Position numbers and translations under genes: made by a program | Assembly: GCA_900466005.1 (NCBI GenBank) | Contig: UEGQ01000014.1 | Coordinates: 38,219-102,218, forward strand | DNA: 64,000 bases | Reading direction: 5' to 3' | DNA from: Hyphomicrobiales bacterium | GTDB taxonomy: Bacteria; Pseudomonadota; Alphaproteobacteria; Rhizobiales; Rhizobiaceae | In this document: positions 1 to 8,115 of the stretch, in pieces | How the letters are laid out: each line of letters opens with the position of its first letter | How positions within the stretch are numbered: position 1 is the first letter of the stretch | The notes under the pieces: model-generated | Told to the model about the DNA's origin: nothing | Seen by the model: the letters and a program-made list of their open reading frames with translations, nothing else | Databases searched by the model: none

Positions 1-1
1 C

Positions 2-148
2 GACGGTCGGCTCCAGCTTCTCGAGGTCAACAGCATGCCGGCATGGACGGGCTTGCAGTCGGCGATCCCGGTCAAGGTCGCGGACAGCATCGCGGAAGCA
101 CTGGTGTCCGGGATCGCTCCCGCGGAAGGAGAGAGGCCCGCCGCCTGA
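2..148 (+). CDS. ATP-grasp (RimK-like) protein, C-terminal end only
   Basis: Only the last 48 codons are inside the window; the gene runs off the left edge. The reading frame contains LEVNSMPAWTGLQ, the typical final strand of ATP-grasp ligases, where the Glu and Asn bind the metal-ATP. It ends at a TGA that overlaps the ATG of the next gene, so the two are translationally coupled. ATP-grasp proteins of this kind are common in bacterial tetrahydromethanopterin (H4MPT) gene clusters, where a glutamate-type ligase role is expected. That role is inferred from context, because the N-terminal and central domains cannot be seen. Confidence 0.7.
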   Translation, partial: DGRLQLLEVNSMPAWTGLQSAIPVKVADSIAEALVSGIAPAEGERPAA

Positions 149-1005
149 TGCCGCGACCCGCCGAAATCGATGCGGCCTACCGCCACGCCTGCAGGATGGA
201 GATCGAGGCGCTGAAGCCTGGAAACGTGCATCGCTTCGCCGACGGTCACCGCATGTCTGCGCAACAATTTTTGGACAGCGCCGAGGTATCCGCGGGCGCC
301 GTCTGCCATCCCGGATGGCCGGTCGGTCGCCGAATCCTCGACGCCATCCGGATGACGCGGGAGGCCGTCGGCACCAACACCAATCTCGGGATTGTGCTGC
401 TCTGCGCTCCGTTGGCCAAGGCCGCGGAAACCGGAGGAGAGGATCTCCGCAAGGAGCTCGCGGCGGTTCTCGGAGCAATGGACAACGATGACGCGGCGGA
501 CGTTTTCAGCGCAATCACACTCGCCGCGCCAGGCGGGCTCGGCGAGGCTGAAAACGACGTCGCGGAACCACCCAGAGTCCCGCTGCTCATCGCCATGCGG
601 GAAGCGGCCGAACGAGACATGATCGCCAGGCAGTATGTCAGCGACTTCGCCGACATCTTTTCGGGCGGGCTTGCCGCCTACCGCACAGCCGAGGCCGGTG
701 GAGAAACGGGCATGTGGCCCACCGTCTTCACCTATATCCATTTTCTCTCGCGATTTCCGGACAGCCACGTGGCGCGCAAGCACGGTGTCGAAAGAGCTGA
801 GGAAATTCGTCTGGAGGCGGCTTCGGTCGCGGGTCAGCTGGGCGAGATCGCCGCTGAACCGGAACGCCAGCGGCTGCTTGCCGATTTCGACCGACGGTTG
901 AAAGCCGAAAACATCAACCCCGGGACGTCGGCAGACCTGACGGTCGCGACAGTTTTCGCCGAGAGGCTCAACTTCGTCTTGCATAATCCGCAGGTAAGTG
1001 CTTGA
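148..1005 (+). CDS. Triphosphoribosyl-dephospho-CoA synthase (CitG)-like protein of H4MPT cluster
   Basis: A 285-residue protein starting at the ATG that overlaps the preceding stop (ATGA). The N-terminus carries the CitG/MdcB signature EALKPGNVHRFADGHRM, and a downstream GTNTNLGIVLL segment fits the nucleotide-binding region of this family. Family members join phosphoribosyl groups to dephospho-CoA. In methylotrophs, homologues sit beside fae and other H4MPT genes, and a role in assembling the ribosyl-phosphate part of the C1 carrier has been suggested but is not settled. The open frame extends upstream of 148, but only this start keeps the family N-terminus and the overlap with the ATP-grasp gene. 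Family is clear; substrate is inferred. Confidence 0.8.
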   Translation: MPRPAEIDAAYRHACRMEIEALKPGNVHRFADGHRMSAQQFLDSAEVSAGAVCHPGWPVGRRILDAIRMTREAVGTNTNLGIVLLCAPLAKAAETGGEDLRKELAAVLGAMDNDDAADVFSAITLAAPGGLGEAENDVAEPPRVPLLIAMREAAERDMIARQYVSDFADIFSGGLAAYRTAEAGGETGMWPTVFTYIHFLSRFPDSHVARKHGVERAEEIRLEAASVAGQLGEIAAEPERQRLLADFDRRLKAENINPGTSADLTVATVFAERLNFVLHNPQVSA

Positions 1006-1159
1006 ATTTCACCGGCGGAAGATTGGGCTTCTGCTGCTATCTGGCCAACCGACCCGAGTACAAAGGGTGCTGTGAACAAGGATAGCTGTCCATCGAGCGT
1101 CGTGTCTCGAAGGTACGGCATCTTTGGACAAACCATTTTGGAACGGTACAGGGAGGTAC

Positions 1160-1672
1160 ATGGCCGTGGCAAAAATCAATAAAGTTCTGGTTGGCGAATC
1201 TCTTGTTGGCGACGGTAACGAAGTCGCTCACATCGACCTTCTCATCGGTCCGCGCGGAAGTGCGGTCGAGTCTGCATTCTGCAATGCTCTGACGAACAAC
1301 AAGGACGGATTTACCTCCCTCCTTGCAGTTATTGCACCCAATCTGCCCTGCAAACCGAACACCGTGATGTTCAACAAGGTGACCATCAAGGGGGCCAAAC
1401 AGGCCGTCCAGATGTTCGGTCCCGCCCAGTATGGTGTCGCCAAGGCGGTACAGGACAGCGTAGCTGACGGCACCATCCCTGCAGACGAAGCGGACGACGT
1501 CTTCATCTGCGTCGGCGTCTTCATCCACTGGGAGGCCGACGACGACGCCAAGATCCAGGACTTCAACTACAGGGCGACCAAGGAAGCCATCCAGCGCGCC
1601 GTCGCTGGCAAGCCGACGGCTGCCGAGGCAACCGCGCAACGGGATCAGGTCAAGCATCCCTTCGGTGCCTAG
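1160..1672 (+). CDS. fae: Formaldehyde-activating enzyme (5,6,7,8-tetrahydromethanopterin hydro-lyase)
   Basis: Fae condenses formaldehyde with H4MPT to give methylene-H4MPT, the entry step of formaldehyde oxidation and detoxification in the cytoplasm. The 170-residue product has the normal family length and motifs: [14 protein letters not shown] near the N-terminus with the catalytic-type histidine at residue 24, [15 protein letters not shown], and a C-terminal KHPFGA. The ATG at 1160 is preceded by AGGGAGGT, while an in-frame start further upstream lacks family support. It is 154 bases after the CitG-like gene, so it may have its own promoter, and it is followed by a strong hairpin. It would act on formaldehyde produced by XoxF or other sources. 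Confidence 0.97.
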   Translation: MAVAKINKVLVGESLVGDGNEVAHIDLLIGPRGSAVESAFCNALTNNKDGFTSLLAVIAPNLPCKPNTVMFNKVTIKGAKQAVQMFGPAQYGVAKAVQDSVADGTIPADEADDVFICVGVFIHWEADDDAKIQDFNYRATKEAIQRAVAGKPTAAEATAQRDQVKHPFGA

Positions 1673-1761
1673 ATACGAAGCAACCCCGCACAGAGCACGC
1701 CCTCTGTTAATTCGGATGGCCTGTTGCGCCGGTTGGCTAAGATCTTTGGATTCTAAAGCAT

Positions 1762-1787
1762 GGAAAGAGGGAGAAATCCCTCTTTCC
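1762..1787. terminator. Bidirectional terminator-like hairpin between fae and HisA-like gene
   Basis: Perfect 10-bp inverted repeat, GGAAAGAGGG (1762-1771) and CCCTCTTTCC (1778-1787), with a 6-base loop. It lies in the gap between two convergent genes, fae on plus and the HisA-like gene on minus, as expected for a shared terminator. There is no long T tract on either side, but both arms are purine/pyrimidine rich. Confidence 0.75.
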
Positions 1788-1793
1788 AGTCAC

Positions 1794-2552
1794 TCAACGG
1801 TGCTGTGCAACGGTGTCCGTTTCGTCCATCATCCCGGCAATGGCCTCAGGCGTCAGCGTCCCGTTGTGTATCGACGTGGCGACCAGGGCAGCGAAAATAC
1901 CCATGTCCGCAAGCTGCCGCAAATCTGCAGCATCGCGCACCCCGCCCGCCGCAACGACCTGCCGGGCGCCTGCCCGTGCCTTGATCTCCGCGAGGCGGGC
2001 AAAGTCAGGGCCGGTCTGGGAACCGACACGAGCGAGAGTCATGACGATGACGCGGGAAGGCCAGAGGTCAGAACGGGCAAGGACGTCCTCCGGTCCGCAA
2101 AACTCCTCGCCTCGGAAGTCGAGAGAGAGAATGGCGCGGGGATAGGCCGAAAAGTGGGCGAGGAAAGCCGCATCGGTAAGCGATTCCGATCCGACGACCG
2201 GCGCCACGCCAGGCAAGGCGTGTGCATGCGCAAGGCTTTCCGAACCCGGAAAACCGGCATCGAGCCAGACCCCCGGCGCAGGGGTCAGACGGGTAAGACG
2301 ACGGGCGGCGGAGCAGTCACCCGTGTGGCCTCCGATCGCGTCGAGATCCGCGACATAGAAGATGGGAAAGGGGTAGACGCTGCGTAAGCCTTCCGCGACG
2401 TCCTCAAGGGCGGGACGGAGGCTCAACGGCGTCTCGAGCGGGCGGTACGCCTGCCGTTCGCCGCGGCGGGCATGGACGACGAGAGCATCTTTGATGTCTA
2501 GAACCGGAATGATAAGCACGAGCAGAACCCCAGAGAGGACGAACCAATCCAT
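1794..2552 (-). CDS. HisA/HisF-like TIM-barrel protein of H4MPT cluster
   Basis: About 252 residues with a TIM-barrel phosphate-binding layout similar to HisA: IIPVLDIKDALVVHARRG at the N-terminus, FYVADLDAIGG, VVAAGGVRDAADLRQL and GIFAALVATSIHNG at the C-terminus. HisA/HisF-related proteins recur in bacterial H4MPT/methylofuran clusters; their reaction is not established. The start is uncertain. An ATG at 2552 overlaps the divergent start of the next gene inside a CCATGG palindrome, whereas a GTG at 2519 sits just before the conserved IIPVLD strand and would leave a short gap. It converges on fae across a hairpin. Family is clear, function inferred from context only. Confidence 0.75.
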   Translation of the reverse strand: MDWFVLSGVLLVLIIPVLDIKDALVVHARRGERQAYRPLETPLSLRPALEDVAEGLRSVYPFPIFYVADLDAIGGHTGDCSAARRLTRLTPAPGVWLDAGFPGSESLAHAHALPGVAPVVGSESLTDAAFLAHFSAYPRAILSLDFRGEEFCGPEDVLARSDLWPSRVIVMTLARVGSQTGPDFARLAEIKARAGARQVVAAGGVRDAADLRQLADMGIFAALVATSIHNGTLTPEAIAGMMDETDTVAQHR

Positions 2553-3630
2553 GGAAGACCGGAATTCCGCAGAAGGAAAGCGCTTTGTCGCCGGGTGGGA
2601 CATCGGCGGCGCTCATCTGAAGATGGCGCTCTGCGAGAATGGTGTCGTCACGCATGCGGCTACGCTCAGGACATCGATGTGGCTCGGCATCGACGAGGTC
2701 CGGAGGGGCATCGAATCCTTGCGGGCGGAAGTGCCAGCGGGCGCCGCAAATGCCTTCACCATGACGGCCGAGCTTTCCGACGGATTTGCCGACCGGCGCG
2801 AAGGTGTAGCGGGCATTCTCTCGTTGATCGAAGAGGAGTTCGGCACGGAGGACACTCGCATCTACGCCGGTCGTGCCGGCTTCGCCGATACCGCGCAAGC
2901 ACGCGGCCTCGCGCCCGACATCGCGTCCGCCAATTGGCACGCGACAGCCGCACTCGCGGCGAGCGTCGTCGGCGATGCCCTGTTCGTTGACATGGGTTCG
3001 ACAACCACCGACATCCTCGCGCTGCGGGACGGCAAAGTGGCAAACACGGGCTATTCGGATGCCGAGCGGCTACTCTCCGGCGAACTGGTCTATACCGGTT
3101 TCACACGATCAGCGCTGATCGGCATCGCCGAGCGTGTTCCAGTCGGCGGCACAATGACGCCGCTGATGAACGAGTACTTCGCCAACACGGCCGACATCGC
3201 CCGCATTCTCGGCATGCTCGACGAGGCGGATGACCAGTATCCCTCAGCCGACCGGCGGGAAAAGACCGTGACCGGATCGATCGGCCGGCTGGCGCGAATG
3301 ATCGGTCGCGATGGACCGGATCTCTCGACCGAGGAAGGGAGCGACATCGCCCTGTGGTTCAGCGAGCATCAGTTACGGATGGTGCACGACGGTGCCTTCC
3401 GCGTCGCGGCCGATCATCGGCTTGCCCGCGGCGCACCTGTGGTCGGCGCCGGCATCGGCCGACCACAGATCACGAGACTTGCCGCACGACTGGAACGGCC
3501 GTTCGTCGACTTCGGAACGCTGATCAACGCCGTCGAACCGGCGCGCGACACGGCCTGCAAGGCGGCGCCGGCCGCAGCCGTCGCCTTGCTCGCGGCCGCG
3601 GAGATCAGCAAGTCAGCGGATGCAGGCTAA
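2551..3630 (+). CDS. MfnF-like H4MPT-linked C1 transfer protein (hydantoinase/ASKHA-type)
   Basis: A 359-residue protein with an ASKHA-like nucleotide-binding start (VAGWDIGGAHLKMAL) and a central FVDMGSTTTDI motif, as in the family annotated as H4MPT-linked C1 transfer pathway protein. The archaeal relative MfnF joins the furan moiety to the tyramine-glutamate part of methanofuran, so a matching step in bacterial methylofuran synthesis is the likely role. The ATG at 2551 follows GAGAGGAC at a usable distance. The gene is divergent from the HisA-like gene and its stop overlaps the stop of the convergent DUF447 gene by four bases. The mfnE-like and mfnB-like genes in the opposite operon support a shared pathway. 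Confidence 0.8.
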   Translation: MEDRNSAEGKRFVAGWDIGGAHLKMALCENGVVTHAATLRTSMWLGIDEVRRGIESLRAEVPAGAANAFTMTAELSDGFADRREGVAGILSLIEEEFGTEDTRIYAGRAGFADTAQARGLAPDIASANWHATAALAASVVGDALFVDMGSTTTDILALRDGKVANTGYSDAERLLSGELVYTGFTRSALIGIAERVPVGGTMTPLMNEYFANTADIARILGMLDEADDQYPSADRREKTVTGSIGRLARMIGRDGPDLSTEEGSDIALWFSEHQLRMVHDGAFRVAADHRLARGAPVVGAGIGRPQITRLAARLERPFVDFGTLINAVEPARDTACKAAPAAAVALLAAAEISKSADAG

Positions 3631-4190
3631 CCTGCCGTCCGGTACTGTTCGACCCGTTCCATGAGCCAGTTCCATGCCAGCTGCTCGTCGGGGCCGGACG
3701 TCTTGTCGACGGCGATTTTAAGGTACTCGATCTCCCGCTCGATCTTGTCCCAGGGCAGCATGTGCAGCCGGCTCACCAGAATGGCGAGCTCCAGGACTGC
3801 CGCCTTTGCGCGGTTGAGACCGGTGAAAGGCGCATGCATTGCCTCGCCGACGATCTTGCAGAAATGCCGCGGGCGCACGCCGTCATCTTCGACCGAGACC
3901 ACCTGCAGCAGTGAATGGCTGAGCGCCGATTGCAGCCGTGGCACTGGCCAGTCGGCGACCGGTACGAGCGGCCAGTCTTTCCGCCGGGTCAGGCAACCCG
4001 CGAAGACCAGCATGTCATCGGTGTAGTTTGCGACGGCGAACGGCACCGCAGCGAGATTGTCGAGCGTCCGGGAAGGCCGAAAGGGGGCGATGATCCAACC
4101 GTCCTCCTCGGCGATGATGCCGAGCGGCGCGATATGCGGCTGGCCGACGGCATCGACGGTGGTCACGATCACTTCACGGATGTAGCTCAC
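3627..4190 (-). CDS. DUF447 domain-containing protein of H4MPT cluster
   Basis: A 187-residue cytoplasmic protein of the DUF447 family, a flavin-reductase-like split-barrel family seen in archaea and in bacterial H4MPT clusters. Visible features are the N-terminal VSYIREVIVTTVDAVGQPHIAPLGI strand region (residues 1-25) and FRPSRTLDNLAAVPFAVANYTDD. The start is GTG at 4190, chosen because AGGAGGGCAA lies immediately upstream and because GTGA overlaps the stop of the preceding gene. It is the last gene of the minus-strand operon that begins at 7944. The biochemical function is unknown; involvement in C1-carrier synthesis is inferred from gene order. Confidence 0.8.
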   Translation of the reverse strand: MSYIREVIVTTVDAVGQPHIAPLGIIAEEDGWIIAPFRPSRTLDNLAAVPFAVANYTDDMLVFAGCLTRRKDWPLVPVADWPVPRLQSALSHSLLQVVSVEDDGVRPRHFCKIVGEAMHAPFTGLNRAKAAVLELAILVSRLHMLPWDKIEREIEYLKIAVDKTSGPDEQLAWNWLMERVEQYRTAG

Positions 4191-5584
4191 TTGCCCTCCT
4201 TCTTCGCGCGCAGCGTATGGCCGGCCTCGGCGAGCCGCGTCCGGTCCTCTGTCTTCTCCGGAACGGCGACACCCCAAGCGAGCGGTTCGTCCTGCACGTA
4301 ACGCTTGCCGAGTTTCCAGGCGATCTCCGCCTTGGTGAGCTCCGCGCCGAGATAGAAGGCGTGTGCGCCGTCGGTCGCAACGTCGAGATCGGGAAAGAAG
4401 GCAAAAGCATCTCGACCGATCTGGTGGCCCCGCGCATTGAAGACATGCACGCCGTCGGGTGCGGTCATGATACGGAAATTAACGTCGCGAACGGTGCTCG
4501 CAAGAGCCGCGATATCGTCCCTTGACGAAGGAAACGGCTTGCGGTCATGCACCTGCAGCAACCCCGGATCGTACCCCTTCGGCAGCGCTCCGTCCTGCTT
4601 GGCGGCGTACATGATCCGGCGCGCGCGATCGTGCTCTTCCACCGTGCGTGCGGTGTGCGGGCTGACATTGACGACCAGCACGTTGCCGATCGAGAGCTCA
4701 GAACAGAGGCCGAGAAGCACGGCTGTGACGCCGGAGGAATCGGCATCCGTGAGTTCCGTCAGGTTTCCCGTGCCCATCAGCATGGGAACGTCGGGCCAGC
4801 GCCGGCGCGCCTCGATGAAACGGCCGAGCGACGCTGCAAACCCAAAATGGATGGGGTCAAGGACCGGATCGACGATGAATTCGATGCCCGCCTCGCGCGC
4901 CATCTCGATGGCCCGCCCAAGAGAGTCGAGATCACCGGGGATCGCAGGGATCAGAACCGGTGTGATCTTGTAACGAGTGGCAAGATCGAGCGTGTGTTCC
5001 GTGAGGCTCAGGAGAAAGTCCGCGCCCGCTTCCGCCGCCGCTTCCAGTTCGGCGAGATCGGCGGAATCGACGCTGACGGCCAGCCCCTCCGCCTTCAGGC
5101 GCCGAATGGCCTCACGCAAATGACTGAAAGGCGTATCCGGCAGACATCCGAGATCGATGACATCTGCCCCGGCTTCGGCCAGCGTGCGGGCGCGCTCGAG
5201 CAGCAGGTCGATCGGCAGCGCCGACGCATCGACGATCTCGGCGAATATGCGCAGGTCGTGACGTGAGAGATCGACGACCCTCCCCTTGCGTCCGAGGAAG
5301 GCCGGCAGATCCGCGATCTCATCGGGGCCCCGGACAAAGCGGACGCCGAATTCCGACGTCAGTCGCTCGATATTTCCCCGGAAACGACCAGGAAGAATGA
5401 CACGATCCACCACGGAAGGGCATTTGAGCCGCCGTTTGATGATCTCTTCCGTCATCAGAGCCGCGACTTTGACGCCGATATCGACGATGTCATAGGTGAA
5501 ATCTCTCTTCTCCAGCCCGGCGAGAACATTCTCGAGCCTGGTCTTTGCCAGATGTCCGGTCAGGAAGACGAGATGTTCAACCAT
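4187..5584 (-). CDS. Dihydropteroate synthase-like pterin-binding protein (DUF6513 type)
   Basis: A 465-residue protein. The N-terminal third (MVEHLVFLTGHLAKTRLENV onward) is a Rossmann-like extension. The central part (about residues 125-330) is a pterin-binding TIM barrel with AGADVIDLGCLPDTPF, ISVDSAD-like and FIVDPVLDPIHFGF segments resembling dihydropteroate synthase. The C-terminal 150 residues form an additional domain. In H4MPT-making bacteria this family is assumed to act on a pterin intermediate where folate biosynthesis would use FolP. Ends overlap neighbours on both sides (8 bases with the flavoprotein, 4 with DUF447), so it is co-translated in the operon. Precise reaction not established. 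Confidence 0.85.
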   Translation of the reverse strand: MVEHLVFLTGHLAKTRLENVLAGLEKRDFTYDIVDIGVKVAALMTEEIIKRRLKCPSVVDRVILPGRFRGNIERLTSEFGVRFVRGPDEIADLPAFLGRKGRVVDLSRHDLRIFAEIVDASALPIDLLLERARTLAEAGADVIDLGCLPDTPFSHLREAIRRLKAEGLAVSVDSADLAELEAAAEAGADFLLSLTEHTLDLATRYKITPVLIPAIPGDLDSLGRAIEMAREAGIEFIVDPVLDPIHFGFAASLGRFIEARRRWPDVPMLMGTGNLTELTDADSSGVTAVLLGLCSELSIGNVLVVNVSPHTARTVEEHDRARRIMYAAKQDGALPKGYDPGLLQVHDRKPFPSSRDDIAALASTVRDVNFRIMTAPDGVHVFNARGHQIGRDAFAFFPDLDVATDGAHAFYLGAELTKAEIAWKLGKRYVQDEPLAWGVAVPEKTEDRTRLAEAGHTLRAKKEGK

Positions 5585-6128
5585 CGCCGGCGAGCGCCTC
5601 CCTGCGATGCGCGATCGCGCGCCTCAACTCTGCCAGCGACTCGACGACCTGCGTGCGTTCGAAGGTCTTGAGCTTTGCCGTGTTTTCGAGATCGATCCGG
5701 CGGGGATAGACCTTCACCAGTCCGCCCGGCGCCATGGTTTCGAGTTCAGGCGCGGTATCGCACGCAAAGACGATGGACGGCACCCGGCATTTTCCGGCCT
5801 GAGCATAGACGTTCGTCGCCAGCGTGTCGGAAATCCCGACGACGCATTTTGCGACCGTATTGGAGGTCGCCGGCGCAATGACGACAGTGTGGTAGACACC
5901 ATGATAGAAGCTGCCGACGGGAACCGAACTCGCCGTCTTGTCGTGCAGCACACGCATCGTGTCCGGAAAATCGAGCTTCAACTTGTACATCCGCAGCACT
6001 TCGGCCGCGGCCTTCGACACGAACACGTCGCAGTGGGTTAGCGTATGGATGAGTTCGAAGCTCTCGACGAAGAAGTGTCCGGAACCGGTCAGAACCCAAG
6101 CCCAGCGGGGTGTCTCCAGGCGCGTCAT
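5577..6128 (-). CDS. Archaeal-type flavoprotein (AfpA/DmrB-like) of H4MPT cluster
   Basis: A 183-residue flavoprotein of the PPC-decarboxylase-like fold: WVLTGSGHFF at the N-terminus, VFVSKAAAEVL, and the VVIAPATSNTVAKCVVGISDTLATN motif (residues about 84-108) that binds FMN. Related archaeal and bacterial proteins include AfpA and the dihydromethanopterin reductase DmrB, which makes the last reduction to H4MPT. That would fit this operon, but I cannot separate the two subfamilies by reading alone. Start ATG at 6128 overlaps the upstream stop (ATGA), and the C-terminus overlaps the DHPS-like gene. Confidence 0.8.
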   Translation of the reverse strand: MTRLETPRWAWVLTGSGHFFVESFELIHTLTHCDVFVSKAAAEVLRMYKLKLDFPDTMRVLHDKTASSVPVGSFYHGVYHTVVIAPATSNTVAKCVVGISDTLATNVYAQAGKCRVPSIVFACDTAPELETMAPGGLVKVYPRRIDLENTAKLKTFERTQVVESLAELRRAIAHRREALAGDG

Positions 6129-6763
6129 GACCTGAGAACCTCCTCCGCGACCTTGCGGGCAACCAGACGACCCGGAACGTCCAATGCAGCAAGAGCGTCG
6201 CGTGCACTCCCGAGGCTCTCCGGTCCCGCAACATAGAGCTCCGTTTCGCCGCTCAGCGCACGCGGCAGGTAATCATCGACCAGCTGCCGAGCCACCAACT
6301 TTTCGACATCCACATCTTCGGGGCCAATCTCGGCCTGCTTGATCAGGAGGAGCCTTTCAGCCCGGATACGACCTGCCAGCCAAGCAGCCAGTGAATCGGA
6401 GGTCACGCGCCAGGATCGCAGGATATCGGGCGCTCCGCGCGTCATCGAGGACGGCAGCCAGACCGGCACGAGCCCGGAGTTCCAGGCCTGTTCCATGTCG
6501 CGGATCGTCGTGCTTGGCCGGAACCGCTCGCTCCGTTCGGCGATGACAAGTCCGAACTGGTCCATGGCAAGGATCGCCATGTCGTGAGCAGTCTCGTCCG
6601 AATAGCCGAGCGGTGTCTGCATCACGCGGATATGGTCTGCAAAAGGACCGCCTCCGGGTACAAGGACCGAAGGGAAGCAAGCGTCGGCAAAGAGATCGAT
6701 CCATCGCTGCATCTCGTCGCTGCCGGCGGTGCTCCCTCCGAGTTTCACGACCACCGGCTTCAT
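6125..6763 (-). CDS. Amino-acid-kinase family protein, MfnE-like
   Basis: A 212-residue small amino acid kinase fold protein. The start KPVVVKLGGSTAGS and VLVPGGGPFAD are the phosphate-binding glycine loops of the aspartokinase/uridylate kinase family, and WRVTSDSLAAWLAGRI with RLLLIKQ matches the nucleotide-binding half. The archaeal relative MfnE phosphorylates aminomethylfuran phosphate to the diphosphate in methanofuran synthesis. Its position directly after an MfnB fusion and near an MfnF-like gene makes the same step likely for bacterial methylofuran. Both ends overlap neighbours by ATGA. Confidence 0.8.
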   Translation of the reverse strand: MKPVVVKLGGSTAGSDEMQRWIDLFADACFPSVLVPGGGPFADHIRVMQTPLGYSDETAHDMAILAMDQFGLVIAERSERFRPSTTIRDMEQAWNSGLVPVWLPSSMTRGAPDILRSWRVTSDSLAAWLAGRIRAERLLLIKQAEIGPEDVDVEKLVARQLVDDYLPRALSGETELYVAGPESLGSARDALAALDVPGRLVARKVAEEVLRS

Positions 6764-7944
6764 GAAGGGACGGCTCCACGCCCGCGATGCTCGGCGGCAT
6801 AGGCGCCCGCACGGTCCCCTGATTTTGCCGCATGCTGCCGATCCTGCTTGCGTTCGATGATCACACCGACGCCACCGGGGCCGAGTTCGAGCTTTTCCGC
6901 ACGGACGACGACATTGGTCACGCGCGGATTTTCGAGCACGAACGCGGCGATCTGTTCGGCCAGCGTCTCCACCAGCTCGATATGGCCGCGCGCAACGAGC
7001 GAGCGGATCCCGTCCATGATGAGGTCGTAGGAAACGACGTGCCGCATGTCCTCCGGGTTGCGGGTGACCCGCAACACGTCCGCCGTCACGTCGAAACGCA
7101 TCCGCTGCGTCTTGCCGTGTTCGAAGCTGTAGGCGCCGATTTCGACCGGCAGAACGAAGTCCCGCACGAAGATCTTGTCAGTGCCGAGACCGAGTTCGGA
7201 CGCATCCGGAAAGTACCCGCGCGCCGCCAGCAACTTGTAGTCGACACGCGATTGTGTACCGGCCGGCTGTTCTTCCGGAATCAGTGCCCGGATCTTCAGT
7301 GCGGCATCGCGATTGATCTCGGCGTCCCGGGCAAGATTCTCGCAAAGCGCACCTCGAAAACCGATGAAGTCCGGATTATAGGCGAGAAGCCGCGGAACGT
7401 CCGGCGCCTCCAGCGACCCGGCGAGACCGGCTGCGAGTCCGCGGGCATGGCAATCGGCGACGAACGTGCCGATACGGTCTGTGCTCATGTGCTGCAGCAA
7501 GCGGCCCTTCGTCTTGTCGGCAGTGTCAATCATCACGCCGTGGAAGCCGGCCTCCGCGAAGACGTCGAGGACATTCTCGGGATACACATGATCGGCGAAG
7601 AGGACCGCCACGAGTTTCCTGTTCGCCGCGATGCCGGCAAGGCCCTTTGCGCAGTCCGTGAGATAGTCAGACGGAAGAAAGCCGATCTTGATGAAATCGA
7701 CGCCGGTCGCGGCCAGCTCGTCGACCTTTGCCCTTACGACGTCGGGCTCCATCGGCAGATCGCCCGAGGCGGCGCTGGTGAGCCGACGACCGTTCACGAA
7801 AGCAACGATCTCGGCGATATCCCTCATATCCACGGCGCCCAAAGCACCCCGTGACGGTTCCTTGAGATCGATGATGTCGGCACCGGCCTGCAAGGCGATT
7901 TCCGCCTCCTGACGGCTCCGAACACTTGCCAACATCTTGGTCAT
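6760..7944 (-). CDS. mfnB: MfnB ((5-formylfuran-3-yl)methyl phosphate synthase)-dihydroneopterin aldolase fusion
   Basis: A 394-residue two-domain protein. Residues 1-230 match MfnB, which makes the furan ring precursor of methanofuran/methylofuran from two glyceraldehyde-3-phosphates: MLASVRSRQEAEIALQAGAD, DLKEPSRGALGA, VDFIKIGF and GVMIDTADKTKGRLL are visible. Residues about 245-375 match the FolB/dihydroneopterin aldolase tunnelling fold (DKIFVRDFVLPVEIGAYSFE, VSYDLIMDGIRSL, HIELVETLAEQIAAFVL). One polypeptide thus carries a methylofuran step and a pterin step. The ATG at 7944 is preceded by GAGGAGAATT; a TTG codon directly before it is a weaker option. It is the first gene of the minus-strand operon. 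Confidence 0.88.
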   Translation of the reverse strand: MTKMLASVRSRQEAEIALQAGADIIDLKEPSRGALGAVDMRDIAEIVAFVNGRRLTSAASGDLPMEPDVVRAKVDELAATGVDFIKIGFLPSDYLTDCAKGLAGIAANRKLVAVLFADHVYPENVLDVFAEAGFHGVMIDTADKTKGRLLQHMSTDRIGTFVADCHARGLAAGLAGSLEAPDVPRLLAYNPDFIGFRGALCENLARDAEINRDAALKIRALIPEEQPAGTQSRVDYKLLAARGYFPDASELGLGTDKIFVRDFVLPVEIGAYSFEHGKTQRMRFDVTADVLRVTRNPEDMRHVVSYDLIMDGIRSLVARGHIELVETLAEQIAAFVLENPRVTNVVVRAEKLELGPGGVGVIIERKQDRQHAAKSGDRAGAYAAEHRGRGAVPS

Positions 7945-8115
7945 CAAAATTCTCCTCGCACGACAGGGTTAGCGTCTCCCGCGCGGCGAGAAAAGCGTAA
8001 ATCGAGGCTTGAGATTACGGATAGGTTGTATAAAAACAAGTTGGGCACCTTTACTGCGTCAGCCGTCGTCACTCGTGTGACGGCGTGGGGAAACGGTTAT
8101 CCTGCGGAGAGCACG
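7945..8115. promoter_or_regulatory. Divergent control region between mfnB and the Lut-like operon
   Basis: 171 bases separating two divergent operons. It holds an AT-richer stretch with TTGTATAAAAACAAG at 8026-8040, a TTTACTGC motif at 8050-8057 that recurs upstream of xoxF, and an imperfect hairpin with arms GCCGTC (8062-8067) and GACGGC (8079-8084). No clear -35/-10 pair can be assigned by eye. Confidence 0.45.

Noticed and set aside
834..1172. Minus-strand open frame across the end of the CitG-like gene and the fae leader
   Set aside because: No recognisable motif; it is a GC-rich shadow frame over real genes on the plus strand.
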